Of a stretch of 64,000 nucleotides of DNA, positions 56,097-64,000 are shown piece after piece. The notes under the pieces are model-generated. The model did not search any database. It had not been told where the DNA came from and saw nothing but the letters and a program-made list of their open reading frames with translations. Source of the DNA: Aquibacillus salsiterrae (GTDB lineage Bacteria; Bacillota; Bacilli; Bacillales; Amphibacillaceae). The translations under genes were made by a program, and so were the position numbers. Where the stretch lies: the NCBI RefSeq assembly GCF_028416595.1, contig NZ_JAMQKC010000001.1:372001-436000 (forward strand), read 5' to 3'. Within the stretch, counting starts at the first letter, position 1. Each line of letters begins with the position of its first letter.

Positions 56097-56924
56097 TTAG
56101 TTCGGTTGACAACTAGGGCAAAAATGGGTCCCTCTTCCACTTACCTTTATTTTTTCTATTGGTGCCCCGCAATGCTTACAAGGCTTGTTCGTTTGACCAT
56201 AAGCAAACAATTGTTGTTGGAACATTCCGATTTGTCCTTGTGTATTCACGTACGACCTAATCGTTGTTCCACCTTGTGCAACAGCTTCTGCTAACGTTTC
56301 TTTCGCATACTTTTGAATTGCCTTAATTTCTTTTGACGATAAATCTACCCCTTTTTTTAAAGGATGAACACCAGCCTTAAACAATGTTTCATCTACATAA
56401 ATGTTTCCAAGACCAGCAACAACTGTTTGATCTAAGAGAATGTTTTTAATAACCCGTTCACTTTTCGTTACTTTATTATAAAACTCACTAAAAGTGAACG
56501 TATCTTCAAATGGGTCTGGTGCTAGTGTACTGAGCGGTTTCTCCTTTAACTCTTCACCTTTACTAAACAAATGCATCGTGCCAAACTTTCTTACATCGTT
56601 ATACCGTAATTCTGTTTGATCGGTAAAATGGAAGATGACGTGTGTATGGTTAAGCACAGGTTCGTCTTTTGTAAAAACACCATATTTTCCTTCCATCCTT
56701 AAATGAGAAACAAGGACATAATCTGTTAGCTGAAAGAGGAGAAACTTACCTTTTCTCCCGATATCCTCGATTGTTTGGCCACGAATCAAATGACTGAATT
56801 CCTTAACATCGTCTGGTTGTTTAATAATCTTCGGCCAAAATACCGAAACATCTTTTATCGTTTTATTTATGACCATTGCTTTTAAGGTTTGTCGGATTGT
56901 TTCTACTTCGGGCAACTCAGGCAT
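56097..56924 (-). CDS. mutM: formamidopyrimidine-DNA glycosylase (8-oxoG repair)
   Basis: Removes oxidised purines and nicks the abasic site. The ATG at 56924 (AAAGGTGG upstream) gives PELPEVETIRQ after Met removal, putting catalytic Pro2 and Glu3 at the N-terminus; 275 residues. Helix-two-turn-helix stretch DQTVVAGLGNIYVDETLFKAGVHP, then a C-terminal zinc finger CKHCGAPIEKIKVSGRGTHFCPSC. Follows polA by 15 bases. Confidence 0.97.
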   Translation of the reverse strand: MPELPEVETIRQTLKAMVINKTIKDVSVFWPKIIKQPDDVKEFSHLIRGQTIEDIGRKGKFLLFQLTDYVLVSHLRMEGKYGVFTKDEPVLNHTHVIFHFTDQTELRYNDVRKFGTMHLFSKGEELKEKPLSTLAPDPFEDTFTFSEFYNKVTKSERVIKNILLDQTVVAGLGNIYVDETLFKAGVHPLKKGVDLSSKEIKAIQKYAKETLAEAVAQGGTTIRSYVNTQGQIGMFQQQLFAYGQTNKPCKHCGAPIEKIKVSGRGTHFCPSCQPN

Positions 56925-56939
56925 TATTGCTACCACCTT

Positions 56940-59582
56940 TTATTTAGCATCAAACCAAGTATCACCGTAGGCGTAATCAACTTTCAGCGGAACATCCAAC
57001 TCAATCGCATTTTCCATAACAGATGGAACGAGCTCTTTCAGTTGATCTACCTCTTCCCTCGGTGCCTCTATAATAAGTTCATCGTGAACCTGCATAATCA
57101 TACGTGCTTGTAGTTTTTCTTCATCTAATTGATAAAACAGATTTATCATAGCAAGCTTGATGATATCAGCTGCACTACCCTGAATCGGAGTGTTCATTGC
57201 TGTTCTCTCAGCAAAACTCCTACGATTGAAATTTCTACTAGTAATATCCTGTAAATATCGTCTTCTATTCATTAACGTTGTCACATAGCCCTTTTGTTTC
57301 GCATCATGAACAATTTCATCCATGTAATTTTTAACTCCAGGATAACTATCTAGGTAACGGTCGATAAATTGTTGCGCTTCTTTTCTTGTTATCCCTAAGC
57401 TTTGTGACAAACCGTAATCACTAATTCCGTAAACGATGCCAAAGTTAACTGCCTTTGCGTGCCTTCTCATGTTGGCAGTTACATCATGTTTATCTACGTG
57501 AAAGACTTCCATCGCTGTTCGGGTATGAATGTCCATATCATCTTTAAAGGCTTGAATAAGTTTATCATCCTTTGCGATATGTGCTAAAACTCTTAGTTCG
57601 ATTTGGGAATAATCAGCAGCAAATATCACCCAATTTTCTTTTGAAGGTATAAACGCTTGTCTTATTTTCTTCCCTTCTTCTAAACGAATCGGAATATTTT
57701 GAAGGTTTGGCTCGGTTGAACTTAAGCGACCAGTTTGTGTCAACGCTTGGTTATACCTAGTATGAATTTTATTTGTTTTTGGATGGATTACTTTCAATAA
57801 TCCTTCAATGTAGGTCGATTGAAGTTTCCCAAGCTGGCGGTACAATAACAATTTAGGTATTATTTCATGCTGATCTTGTAATTGTTCTAGAATATCAGCC
57901 GAGGTAGAATAGCCTGTTTTCGTTTTCTTAATTACGGGTAAGCCTAGCTTTTCAAATAGGATAGGACCGAGTTGCTTAGGCGAATTTAAGTTAAACGGCT
58001 CTCCTGCTAATTCGTGGACTTCAGCTTCAATCATTTTTAATCTTTCTTGTAGTTCCGCTCCCATAGAAAGGAGGCGTCCTTTATCGACTTCTACCCCAAT
58101 CGCTTCCATTTCACCAAGAATCAAAGCAAGTGGTAATTCAAGCTCTTTAAACAACTCATATTGACTGTTTTCCTTCAATTCTTGTTCAACTATTTCTTTC
58201 AACTCAAAAATCATCGTTGTTTTTCGAGTGACATGTTGAACGAGCTCATCATGTTCGGGAACTTTCATTTTTGCTCCTTTACCGTATACTTCTTCATCAA
58301 ACAAGACATCATTATTGCCAAATCGATGACTAATAGCTGGGATGTCATGATGGTTCTCTGATGGATCGATTAAATAAGATGCTAACAACAAATCAAACTC
58401 GATTCCTTCGATTCGGATGTCATGCTTTAATAATGCTACTCGTACTTTCTTTGCATCAAAGACGAATTTTTGCTTCGATCCATCCTCCGCCCATTTTTTG
58501 AAGATATCAGAGTGTAGCGCAACTTCTGTCGGAATGAAATACTTTTTCTGATTATTTACTAAACCTATCCCGATAATAGTGTCGGTATGATAATTGTCAC
58601 CCAACATCTCCAGTTCAATAGCTACAAGATCGGTAAGCATGTGTTCTGTAATCGTGTCTACTTCATCAACCTGAACTTGGGACAATGTTCGGATTTCACT
58701 TAGGTCGTTATGTTCACCTTCAGTAGACACTCTATTTAATAAGGACTGAAAGCTAAGTTCTTTAAAGATTGCCATTACCTTCCTAGCATCATAGCCGTTA
58801 TAGGCAATATCATCCATTTCAACTGCAATTGGTGATTCACATTGAATAGTCACCAATTCTTTACTCATAAATGCATCTTGTTTATGCGTTTCAAGTTTCT
58901 CTTTTAACTTCTTTCCACTAACATCATCTAGGTTGTCAAACAACTTTTCAAGTGTTTCAAATTGGGTAAGCAGCTTAATTGCTGTTTTTTCACCAACACC
59001 AGGAACACCAGGGATGTTGTCCGAATTATCCCCCATCAGTGCTTTCATATGAATAACTTGGTCTGGTTTTATGTCAAGTTTCTCTTTTAAAAACGAAGGT
59101 GTATATGTATCAACCTCGCTAAGTCCCTTTCTCGTTAAACTAACTTTTACGTTATCAGAAACTAGTTGTAGTAAATCCTTATCACCAGAGATTATGTTCA
59201 CTTGCCAATTATCTTTTTCAGCTCGTTTCGCTAATGTACCAATAATGTCATCTGCTTCATATTCAGGTAGTTCATAATGTTTAATCGAAAAAGCATCTAA
59301 CACTTCTCTAAGAATCGGGAACTGTTCGGATAACTCTGGTGGTGTTTTCTGTCTCCCACCTTTATATTCTTGGAACGTCTTATGTCTGAACGTAGTTTTT
59401 CCCGCATCAAACGCTACAAGGATATGTGAAGGTTTTTCTTCTTCTAATATTTTTAACAACATTGTTGTAAATCCGTAAACAGCATTGGTATATACACCTT
59501 TATCATTATTTAACAACGGCAAAGCAAAGAAAGCTCTGTACGCTATACTGTTGCCGTCAATAAGAATTAATTTATTGTCCAT
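56940..59582 (-). CDS. polA: DNA polymerase I
   Basis: Gap filling and primer removal, 880 residues. N-terminal 5'-3' exonuclease (1-290; LVAFDAGKTTFRH, GVPGVGEKTAIKLL), a 3'-5' exonuclease-like domain (about 310-470) in which the usual metal-binding acidic motifs are not evident, as in other Bacillus enzymes, and a C-terminal polymerase with motif A DYSQIELRVLAHI, motif B RRHAKAVNFGIVYG and motif C QVHDELIIEAP. ATG after AAGGAG. Confidence 0.98.
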   Translation of the reverse strand: MDNKLILIDGNSIAYRAFFALPLLNNDKGVYTNAVYGFTTMLLKILEEEKPSHILVAFDAGKTTFRHKTFQEYKGGRQKTPPELSEQFPILREVLDAFSIKHYELPEYEADDIIGTLAKRAEKDNWQVNIISGDKDLLQLVSDNVKVSLTRKGLSEVDTYTPSFLKEKLDIKPDQVIHMKALMGDNSDNIPGVPGVGEKTAIKLLTQFETLEKLFDNLDDVSGKKLKEKLETHKQDAFMSKELVTIQCESPIAVEMDDIAYNGYDARKVMAIFKELSFQSLLNRVSTEGEHNDLSEIRTLSQVQVDEVDTITEHMLTDLVAIELEMLGDNYHTDTIIGIGLVNNQKKYFIPTEVALHSDIFKKWAEDGSKQKFVFDAKKVRVALLKHDIRIEGIEFDLLLASYLIDPSENHHDIPAISHRFGNNDVLFDEEVYGKGAKMKVPEHDELVQHVTRKTTMIFELKEIVEQELKENSQYELFKELELPLALILGEMEAIGVEVDKGRLLSMGAELQERLKMIEAEVHELAGEPFNLNSPKQLGPILFEKLGLPVIKKTKTGYSTSADILEQLQDQHEIIPKLLLYRQLGKLQSTYIEGLLKVIHPKTNKIHTRYNQALTQTGRLSSTEPNLQNIPIRLEEGKKIRQAFIPSKENWVIFAADYSQIELRVLAHIAKDDKLIQAFKDDMDIHTRTAMEVFHVDKHDVTANMRRHAKAVNFGIVYGISDYGLSQSLGITRKEAQQFIDRYLDSYPGVKNYMDEIVHDAKQKGYVTTLMNRRRYLQDITSRNFNRRSFAERTAMNTPIQGSAADIIKLAMINLFYQLDEEKLQARMIMQVHDELIIEAPREEVDQLKELVPSVMENAIELDVPLKVDYAYGDTWFDAK

Positions 59583-59680
59583 AGTAGGTACTCCTTTTCA
59601 CGGTTTCAAATCCCTATTTTATATCATACCACTTTTTAATCAGGTATATAAAAACAAACCTATAACAATCAACAAACATG

Positions 59681-59801
59681 GGAGACGCTAGCACTATGAA
59701 TTTGCTTTTTAAGCCGCACCTTGGTCAGCTAACTAAGACCTCGAGGCGGGGTAGGCGTCCCGCTAGACTGCTGTTGATTTTTTATACTTTTCTTATCTTT
59801 T
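59681..59801. repeat. intergenic repeat, copy E
   Basis: Ends with gctgttgattttttatactt and ttcttatctttt like other copies; the 5' part (gacgctagcac, gacctcgaggcggggtaggc) resembles the cctagacc-ctcggggtcat form at 36877. It lies between hflC and polA. Confidence 0.6.
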
Positions 59802-59805
59802 AAAA

Positions 59806-59843
59806 AAGCCTAATTAGAATTTTGAGTTATTCTAATTAGGCTT
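59806..59843 (-). terminator. hflKC terminator
   Basis: aagcctaattagaat (59806-59820) pairs with attctaattaggctt (59829-59843), 11 bases after the hflC stop, with a T run on the minus strand. Confidence 0.92.
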
Positions 59844-59854
59844 CAGTTCTAGTA

Positions 59855-60784
59855 TTACTCGTAATAGCCTTGCAAAATTCGGGCATACGGGGAATCAGAC
59901 GGTAAGATAATTGTCGTTTCACCATTAATTGTTTTCTTATATGATTCAAGTGTCCGGTACAACTGGTAAAACTCAACATCTTGTCTAAATGCTTCATTGT
60001 ACATTGCTGCTGCTTCTTGTTCACCTTCGGCACGAATTTGTGCTGCCTTGGCGTCTGCTTTAGAAAGCATTTCCTTTACCTCGCGGTCAGTCTGAGCAAT
60101 AATTCGCTTTTTCTGACCTTCACCCTGCGATAAATATTCTTGTGCTTTTGATTCGCGCTCAGAGATCATTCTTAGGAAGACGGATTGTTGGTTTTCATCA
60201 GGTAGGTCTGTTCGTTTGATTCTTACATCATTAACTTCAATCCCGTAATCATCTCGTGTTAACATTTCATTTACCTTGTCCAATATCCGTTGATTCAGAT
60301 CTCCCCGAGTACTCCCTTCTTCGTTAATGATCTCCCCATAATTCATCGCTGCTAGTTCTTTTCGAATTGCCGAGAAAATAAATTCTCCCATTCTTGCTTC
60401 GGCGTTTAGTTCTGTTCTAGTATTAGTAATCATCAATTTTGGATTATTAATTTCCCAAACTGCATAGTTGTCTATGATAATTCTTTTCTTATCAAGCGTA
60501 TTAAGTTCTTTCTCTGCCATATCATAAACCATTTTCTTTTGCGGGAGAGTCGTAATCGAATGCAATATAGGAACTTTAAATTTTAATCCCGGCTCGTCCT
60601 CAATCCGAATTACTTCACCAAATTGACGAATAACTTTATACTCGCCTTCACGGACGATGAAAACACTACTTAAAAACAACCCCAATAAAACAACTAACAC
60701 CAAAAAGGTTGATCCTATCCGAAAATACTTCTTATACTCTTTTGGGGACTTTTGCTTCATATCTACTACGTTTTCATCTGTCAT
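59855..60784 (-). CDS. hflC: SPFH-domain membrane protein HflC
   Basis: Partner of HflK; in E. coli the HflKC cage surrounds the FtsH protease. 309 residues: one N-terminal transmembrane helix (about 25-45) and an SPFH/band-7 domain (about 45-240; EYKVIRQFGEVIRIEDEPGLKFKVP, GEGQKKRIIAQTDREVKEMLSKADAKAAQIRAEGEQEAAAM). The start overlaps the hflK stop as TAATG. HflKC is absent from B. subtilis. Confidence 0.92.
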   Translation of the reverse strand: MTDENVVDMKQKSPKEYKKYFRIGSTFLVLVVLLGLFLSSVFIVREGEYKVIRQFGEVIRIEDEPGLKFKVPILHSITTLPQKKMVYDMAEKELNTLDKKRIIIDNYAVWEINNPKLMITNTRTELNAEARMGEFIFSAIRKELAAMNYGEIINEEGSTRGDLNQRILDKVNEMLTRDDYGIEVNDVRIKRTDLPDENQQSVFLRMISERESKAQEYLSQGEGQKKRIIAQTDREVKEMLSKADAKAAQIRAEGEQEAAAMYNEAFRQDVEFYQLYRTLESYKKTINGETTIILPSDSPYARILQGYYE

Positions 60785-61743
60785 TACTCGTTCCCCTCAT
60801 TTCTATCCTCTGTCGTTTTAGGTTGTTTTGCTTCATTAGTTGTAGTGCCTATCGGTAAATACTTAAGGGTGTTTCCATCATCATTCATAATATATACGTT
60901 CGCTTCAGGCAAAACCTGTTCTAACGTTTCAATAACAAGTCGTTGCCTAGTAATAGTTGGATTATTTTCGTATGCCCGGTATAAGGCATTAAAAGATGCA
61001 ATATCTCCCCGAGCTTGTTCGATTCGTTCAATTTTATCCCCTTCAGCTCTTACAATGATTGCGTCTTTTTCTCCTAAGGCTTCCTCTACTTGCTGATTAT
61101 TATATTTGTTGGCCTCGTTCGTCTTTGTTTGCATTGTTTCTCTGGCATCTGTCACTTTCATAAAAGCCTGTCTCACTTGTTCATTAGGCAAATCTACTTC
61201 CTGAAGTTTAACATCAGCTATAGCAATTCCGATATCATAATTATCTATTAAACTTACTAATTGCTCTCTTACTTCATTTTCAATGACGGCTTTCCCACTA
61301 GTTAAGGCCTCATCTATCGTTGAAGACCCAATAACGCTTCTTAACGATGCAGATGTTGCACTGTTTAAGATGAATAAAGGGTCTTCCGACTGATAAAGAT
61401 ACTTTGCTGGATCAGTTATTTTCCATTGAACTACAAGGTCGGCTAAGACAATATTTTCATCACCAGTAATCATTTGAATATTACTGGCTTTATTTTGTTT
61501 TCCATCATTATAACCAAAATCAAGACTAAATGTTTCTTTTGACAGCTTCTCCACTTCTTGAATCGGCCATGGTAATTTAAAATGCAGACCCGACTCCGTA
61601 ACATTTTCTTCTGCGCTTCCGAATGTAAGAACAACAGCTTGTTCTGACTCATCCACCGTATACCAACTGGTAAATCCAACAACTGCTAAAACAGCAATTG
61701 CGATAATTATCCCAACCCAAGTATAAATCTGTTTCATTGTCAT
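60784..61743 (-). CDS. hflK: SPFH-domain membrane protein HflK
   Basis: 319 residues with an N-terminal transmembrane helix (about 7-28) and band-7 domain (DESEQAVVLTFGSAEENVTESGLHFKLPWPIQEVEKL, ADVKLQEVDLPNEQVRQAFMKVTDARE, EALGEKDAIIVRAEGDKIERIEQARGD). Compared with E. coli HflK it lacks the long Gly-rich N-terminus. ATG after GGGGGAAAGCGG. Expressed with hflC behind a sigma-W-type promoter between phoR and polA. Confidence 0.92.
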   Translation of the reverse strand: MTMKQIYTWVGIIIAIAVLAVVGFTSWYTVDESEQAVVLTFGSAEENVTESGLHFKLPWPIQEVEKLSKETFSLDFGYNDGKQNKASNIQMITGDENIVLADLVVQWKITDPAKYLYQSEDPLFILNSATSASLRSVIGSSTIDEALTSGKAVIENEVREQLVSLIDNYDIGIAIADVKLQEVDLPNEQVRQAFMKVTDARETMQTKTNEANKYNNQQVEEALGEKDAIIVRAEGDKIERIEQARGDIASFNALYRAYENNPTITRQRLVIETLEQVLPEANVYIMNDDGNTLKYLPIGTTTNEAKQPKTTEDRNEGNE

Positions 61744-61774
61744 TTCCGCTTTCCCCCTTTTCTATATATGTAAA

Positions 61775-61800
61775 TACGAATTTCTATTCTTTTTGTTTCA
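61775..61800 (-). promoter_or_regulatory. sigma-W-type promoter of hflKC
   Basis: On the minus strand TGAAAC (61795-61800), 16 bases, CGTA (61775-61778): a full consensus match, about 30 bases before the hflK start. Confidence 0.75.
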
Positions 61801-61838
61801 TTATAATTAAAAGAAGTCTGGTGGAAATAATAACCAAT

Positions 61839-61920
61839 AAGAAAAGCGAAAGCGCCTTGGTTAGACTTATGACCCGAGGCAGCGGAATGGATAACTCTTG
61901 GATTTTTTATACATTTTATC
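61839..61920. repeat. intergenic repeat, copy F
   Basis: gaaaagcgaaagcgccttgg, gacccgaggcagcgga and the tail aactcttggattttttatac, shared with other copies. It lies between phoR and hflK. Confidence 0.65.
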
Positions 61921-61929
61921 AAAAAAAAA

Positions 61930-61949
61930 ACGGGATTCTTTCTTCCCGT
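61930..61949 (-). terminator. phoPR terminator
   Basis: acggga (61930-61935) with tcccgt (61944-61949), followed on the minus strand by nine or more T. It overlaps the phoR stop. Confidence 0.85.
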
Positions 61950-63331
61950 CAAAAAATCTTTTTCTTAGGTAACCTTATTTCAAAAGTTGACCCTTGGTTT
62001 AGCTTGCTTTTAACATGTATTGTACCGTGATGTGCTTCAACAATACGTTTAACAATGGCAAGACCTAATCCAGTACCTCCGGTATTTCGACTTCGAGCTC
62101 GGTCCACCCGGAAAAACCGTTCAAAAATTCTTGATTGAAAATCCTCTGGAATGCCAATGCCTGTGTCAGCCACTTCTATAATGACCGCTTCACTCACGGA
62201 CTTTACCGATAATTGAACCATTCCATTCGCTGGGGTATAATTAATTGCATTATGAAGAAGATTTAGCAGTACTTGTTTTAGACGATCGGAATCACCTACA
62301 ATACTTGCTTGTTGGTCAACCGTCATTTCTAATGTGATTTTTTTCCTTTCTGCCTCTTGCTGAATGATCGGAGCTATGTTATTAATAAATTCAGGAAATA
62401 AAATTGTTGCTGATTTTAGTTTCATTTCATCTTGATCAAGTTTAGACAACTCAAGTAGATCATGAACTAACGCTTGGAGACGTTCACTTTCTGTCAAAAT
62501 GATTGTTAAAAACTGATCACTTAACTGTTCATCGTCCTTTGCACCCTCTAGCAAAGTTTCAGCAAAACCTTTAATAGACGTAATTGGTGTTTTGAGCTCA
62601 TGTGACACGTTAGCGACAAAGTCTTTCCTCATTTGCTCCACGCGTTTTAATTTAGTAATATCATGAAATACAAGGATGACGCCTTTTAAAACATGCTGAT
62701 CGTTAATTACTGGGGCACCAACTATTTCAAAATAACGTTTGTCATATTCCATCGATATTGCAATGGAGTTTTCCACTTTTTCTTCATACAGAAATGCTTC
62801 TTGTACAGCAGAGTGAATACTAGTTTGATCGAGAACATCATAATATAAATAACCAATATAATCTTTAAACTCTTTACCAAACATGTTAATAAATTTTCGG
62901 TTTACAAGATTTATATACCCTCTATCATCAATAAGAATAAGTCCACTTTCCATGTTGTCGATGACCGTTCGGAGCTGGTTACTATGAATTTTTTCTTGAA
63001 CAGCCATCTCTTGTAAACTTCGAGCAAGAATATTAATTGAATGCCCAAGTTTTGCGCCATCTCCATAGTAGGAGTCATACGTTCGTACTTTATAGTTTCC
63101 TTTTGCTAGTTCCGATGCAACATTGGCAGCAGCTCTAACAGGTTTAATATACTTTTCAAATATATTAAAAATCATGACCCAAATAACAATAAGACCACCT
63201 AGCAGGGCTAGTCCACCTAAAATACGGTCATATCCATCAAGTAAAGGTAAAATGATAATCCCAATAATAAGTATTACTGTAATAATAATCACGACGTAAG
63301 TATAAAGTAGTCGTGAATTTATGGATAACAT
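61949..63331 (-). CDS. phoR: phosphate sensor histidine kinase PhoR, short form
   Basis: 460 residues. Two transmembrane helices (about 8-30 and 37-58) joined by only a few residues, HAMP (about 60-112), PAS (about 120-228), HisKA with phosphorylated His244 in NVSHELKTPITS, and HATPase (N-box NLLHNAINYT, G-boxes ADTGIGIP and GTGLGLAIV). B. subtilis PhoR is about 579 residues with an extracytoplasmic domain between the helices; that is missing here. The ATG overlaps the phoP stop as TAATG. Confidence 0.93.
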   Translation of the reverse strand: MLSINSRLLYTYVVIIITVILIIGIIILPLLDGYDRILGGLALLGGLIVIWVMIFNIFEKYIKPVRAAANVASELAKGNYKVRTYDSYYGDGAKLGHSINILARSLQEMAVQEKIHSNQLRTVIDNMESGLILIDDRGYINLVNRKFINMFGKEFKDYIGYLYYDVLDQTSIHSAVQEAFLYEEKVENSIAISMEYDKRYFEIVGAPVINDQHVLKGVILVFHDITKLKRVEQMRKDFVANVSHELKTPITSIKGFAETLLEGAKDDEQLSDQFLTIILTESERLQALVHDLLELSKLDQDEMKLKSATILFPEFINNIAPIIQQEAERKKITLEMTVDQQASIVGDSDRLKQVLLNLLHNAINYTPANGMVQLSVKSVSEAVIIEVADTGIGIPEDFQSRIFERFFRVDRARSRNTGGTGLGLAIVKRIVEAHHGTIHVKSKLNQGSTFEIRLPKKKIF

Positions 63332-64000
63332 TAGCTTTGTTCCTCCAATTTATATCCAAGCCCTCTGATCGTTTTAATATAAATAGGGTGTTTAGAATCT
63401 GGTTCAATCTTCTCTCTCAAGTGGCTAACATGTACGTCCACAATTCTAGTATCACCAACGAAATCATAATTCCATACGGCACTTAATAATTGATCCCTTG
63501 ATAGTACTTTTCCCTTATGTCTAGCCAAATATAGAAGCAGTTCAAACTCTTTTCTGGTGAAGGTTAAGATTTCGTTGTTCATCATTACTTCATATTGCTC
63601 TGGGTATATGGTTAAGTCACCGATTGTGATGAGAGGTTTCTGTTCTGGATTTTCATTTTTTATTGTGCGTCGTAATATTGCCTTTATTCTAGCAACTACT
63701 TCCTTAGGACTAAACGGTTTTGTTAAGTAATCATCTGCCCCAAGTTCTAAACCAAGCACTTTATCGAATTCGTCGTCTTTGGCCGTTAACATTAAAATTG
63801 GTGTATCGATTTGATGTCTTCTTAACTGCTTACATACTTCGGTACCATCCATCTCTGGCAGCATTAAATCTAAAACAATTAAATCGAAACTTTCTTTCAT
63901 TGCTTTTTCTAGGCCAGATGTTCCTGTATATGCTACATCCGTAATAAAACCGGCTTGTTCAATGTTATATTTTAATAAGGTAACAATTGATTGTTCATCA
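63331..64000 (-). CDS. phoP: phosphate response regulator PhoP (5' end outside window)
   Basis: OmpR-type regulator controlling the phosphate starvation response. The frame runs off the right edge in phase (DEQSIVTLLKYNIEQAGF), so the N-terminus is missing. Receiver domain with phosphorylated Asp in LIVLDLMLPEMDG, lysine in DDYLTKPFSPKE, then winged-helix DNA-binding domain (FTRKEFELLLYLARHKGKVLSRDQLLSAVWNYDF and VDVHVSHLREKIE). Apparent internal starts (for example 63900) are not real. Confidence 0.95.
   Translation of the reverse strand, partial: DEQSIVTLLKYNIEQAGFITDVAYTGTSGLEKAMKESFDLIVLDLMLPEMDGTEVCKQLRRHQIDTPILMLTAKDDEFDKVLGLELGADDYLTKPFSPKEVVARIKAILRRTIKNENPEQKPLITIGDLTIYPEQYEVMMNNEILTFTRKEFELLLYLARHKGKVLSRDQLLSAVWNYDFVGDTRIVDVHVSHLREKIEPDSKHPIYIKTIRGLGYKLEEQS

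Noticed and set aside
60752-61096. 114-codon plus-strand ORF
   Set aside because: Antisense to hflK; composition reflects the complementary strand of a real gene.

Overview
The window is chromosomal DNA of a low-GC, endospore-forming Firmicute of the family Bacillaceae. Nearly every gene has a recognisable Bacillus subtilis counterpart in much the same order. Sporulation or germination genes (gerM, gerE, lonB, sspI) rule out Listeria- or Staphylococcus-type relatives. Several features argue against the B. subtilis or B. cereus groups and suggest an Oceanobacillus/Virgibacillus-type relative (inference): hflKC between phoPR and polA, the missing leu/ilv, lysC, fadB and gapB genes, and many degenerate intergenic repeats. 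Almost everything is on the minus strand, so the window reads backwards from phoP (right end) to hemD (left end).

Minus-strand layout, right to left: phoP (cut by the window end)-phoR; hflK-hflC behind a sigma-W-type promoter; DNA replication/repair polA-mutM-coaE; speD with an unusual leader; a conserved hypothetical gene; nrdR-dnaB-dnaI (replication initiation); ytxC; thrS with a T-box; infC-rpmI-rplT with an L20 leader; small membrane genes, a dUTPase-like gene and an M42 peptidase, with ysdB (sigma-W promoter) and a lytic transglycosylase on plus; sspI (plus); ysgA; pheS-pheT with a T-box; rnhC (plus); zapA-cvpA-polX-mutS2; a DUF350 membrane protein plus a 27-codon membrane mini-ORF; lcfA, then fadR-etfB-etfA behind a FadR operator; trxA; uvrC; yslB (plus); sdhC-sdhA-sdhB; gerE; a MarR regulator; racE; gerM; rph-ysnA-ysnB; tRNA-Gly and tRNA-Arg; ysoA; tig; clpX; lonB; lonA-ysxC; a LiaF-like membrane gene (plus); hemA-hemX-hemC-hemD.

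Functionally this is housekeeping backbone: haem synthesis, protein quality control, succinate dehydrogenase (complex II), beta-oxidation electron transfer, two aminoacyl-tRNA synthetases, translation factors, DNA repair and the primosome. No prophage, transposase, CRISPR array or integrated island was seen. The notable signals are regulatory: a consensus sigma-W promoter before hflKC, a speD leader whose C-rich segment can pair with its own ribosome binding site, a MarR gene with only CTG as a well-placed start, a FadR operator placed after rather than before lcfA, a PhoR without an extracytoplasmic sensor domain, and a family of intergenic repeats. Promoter and terminator calls were made by eye.
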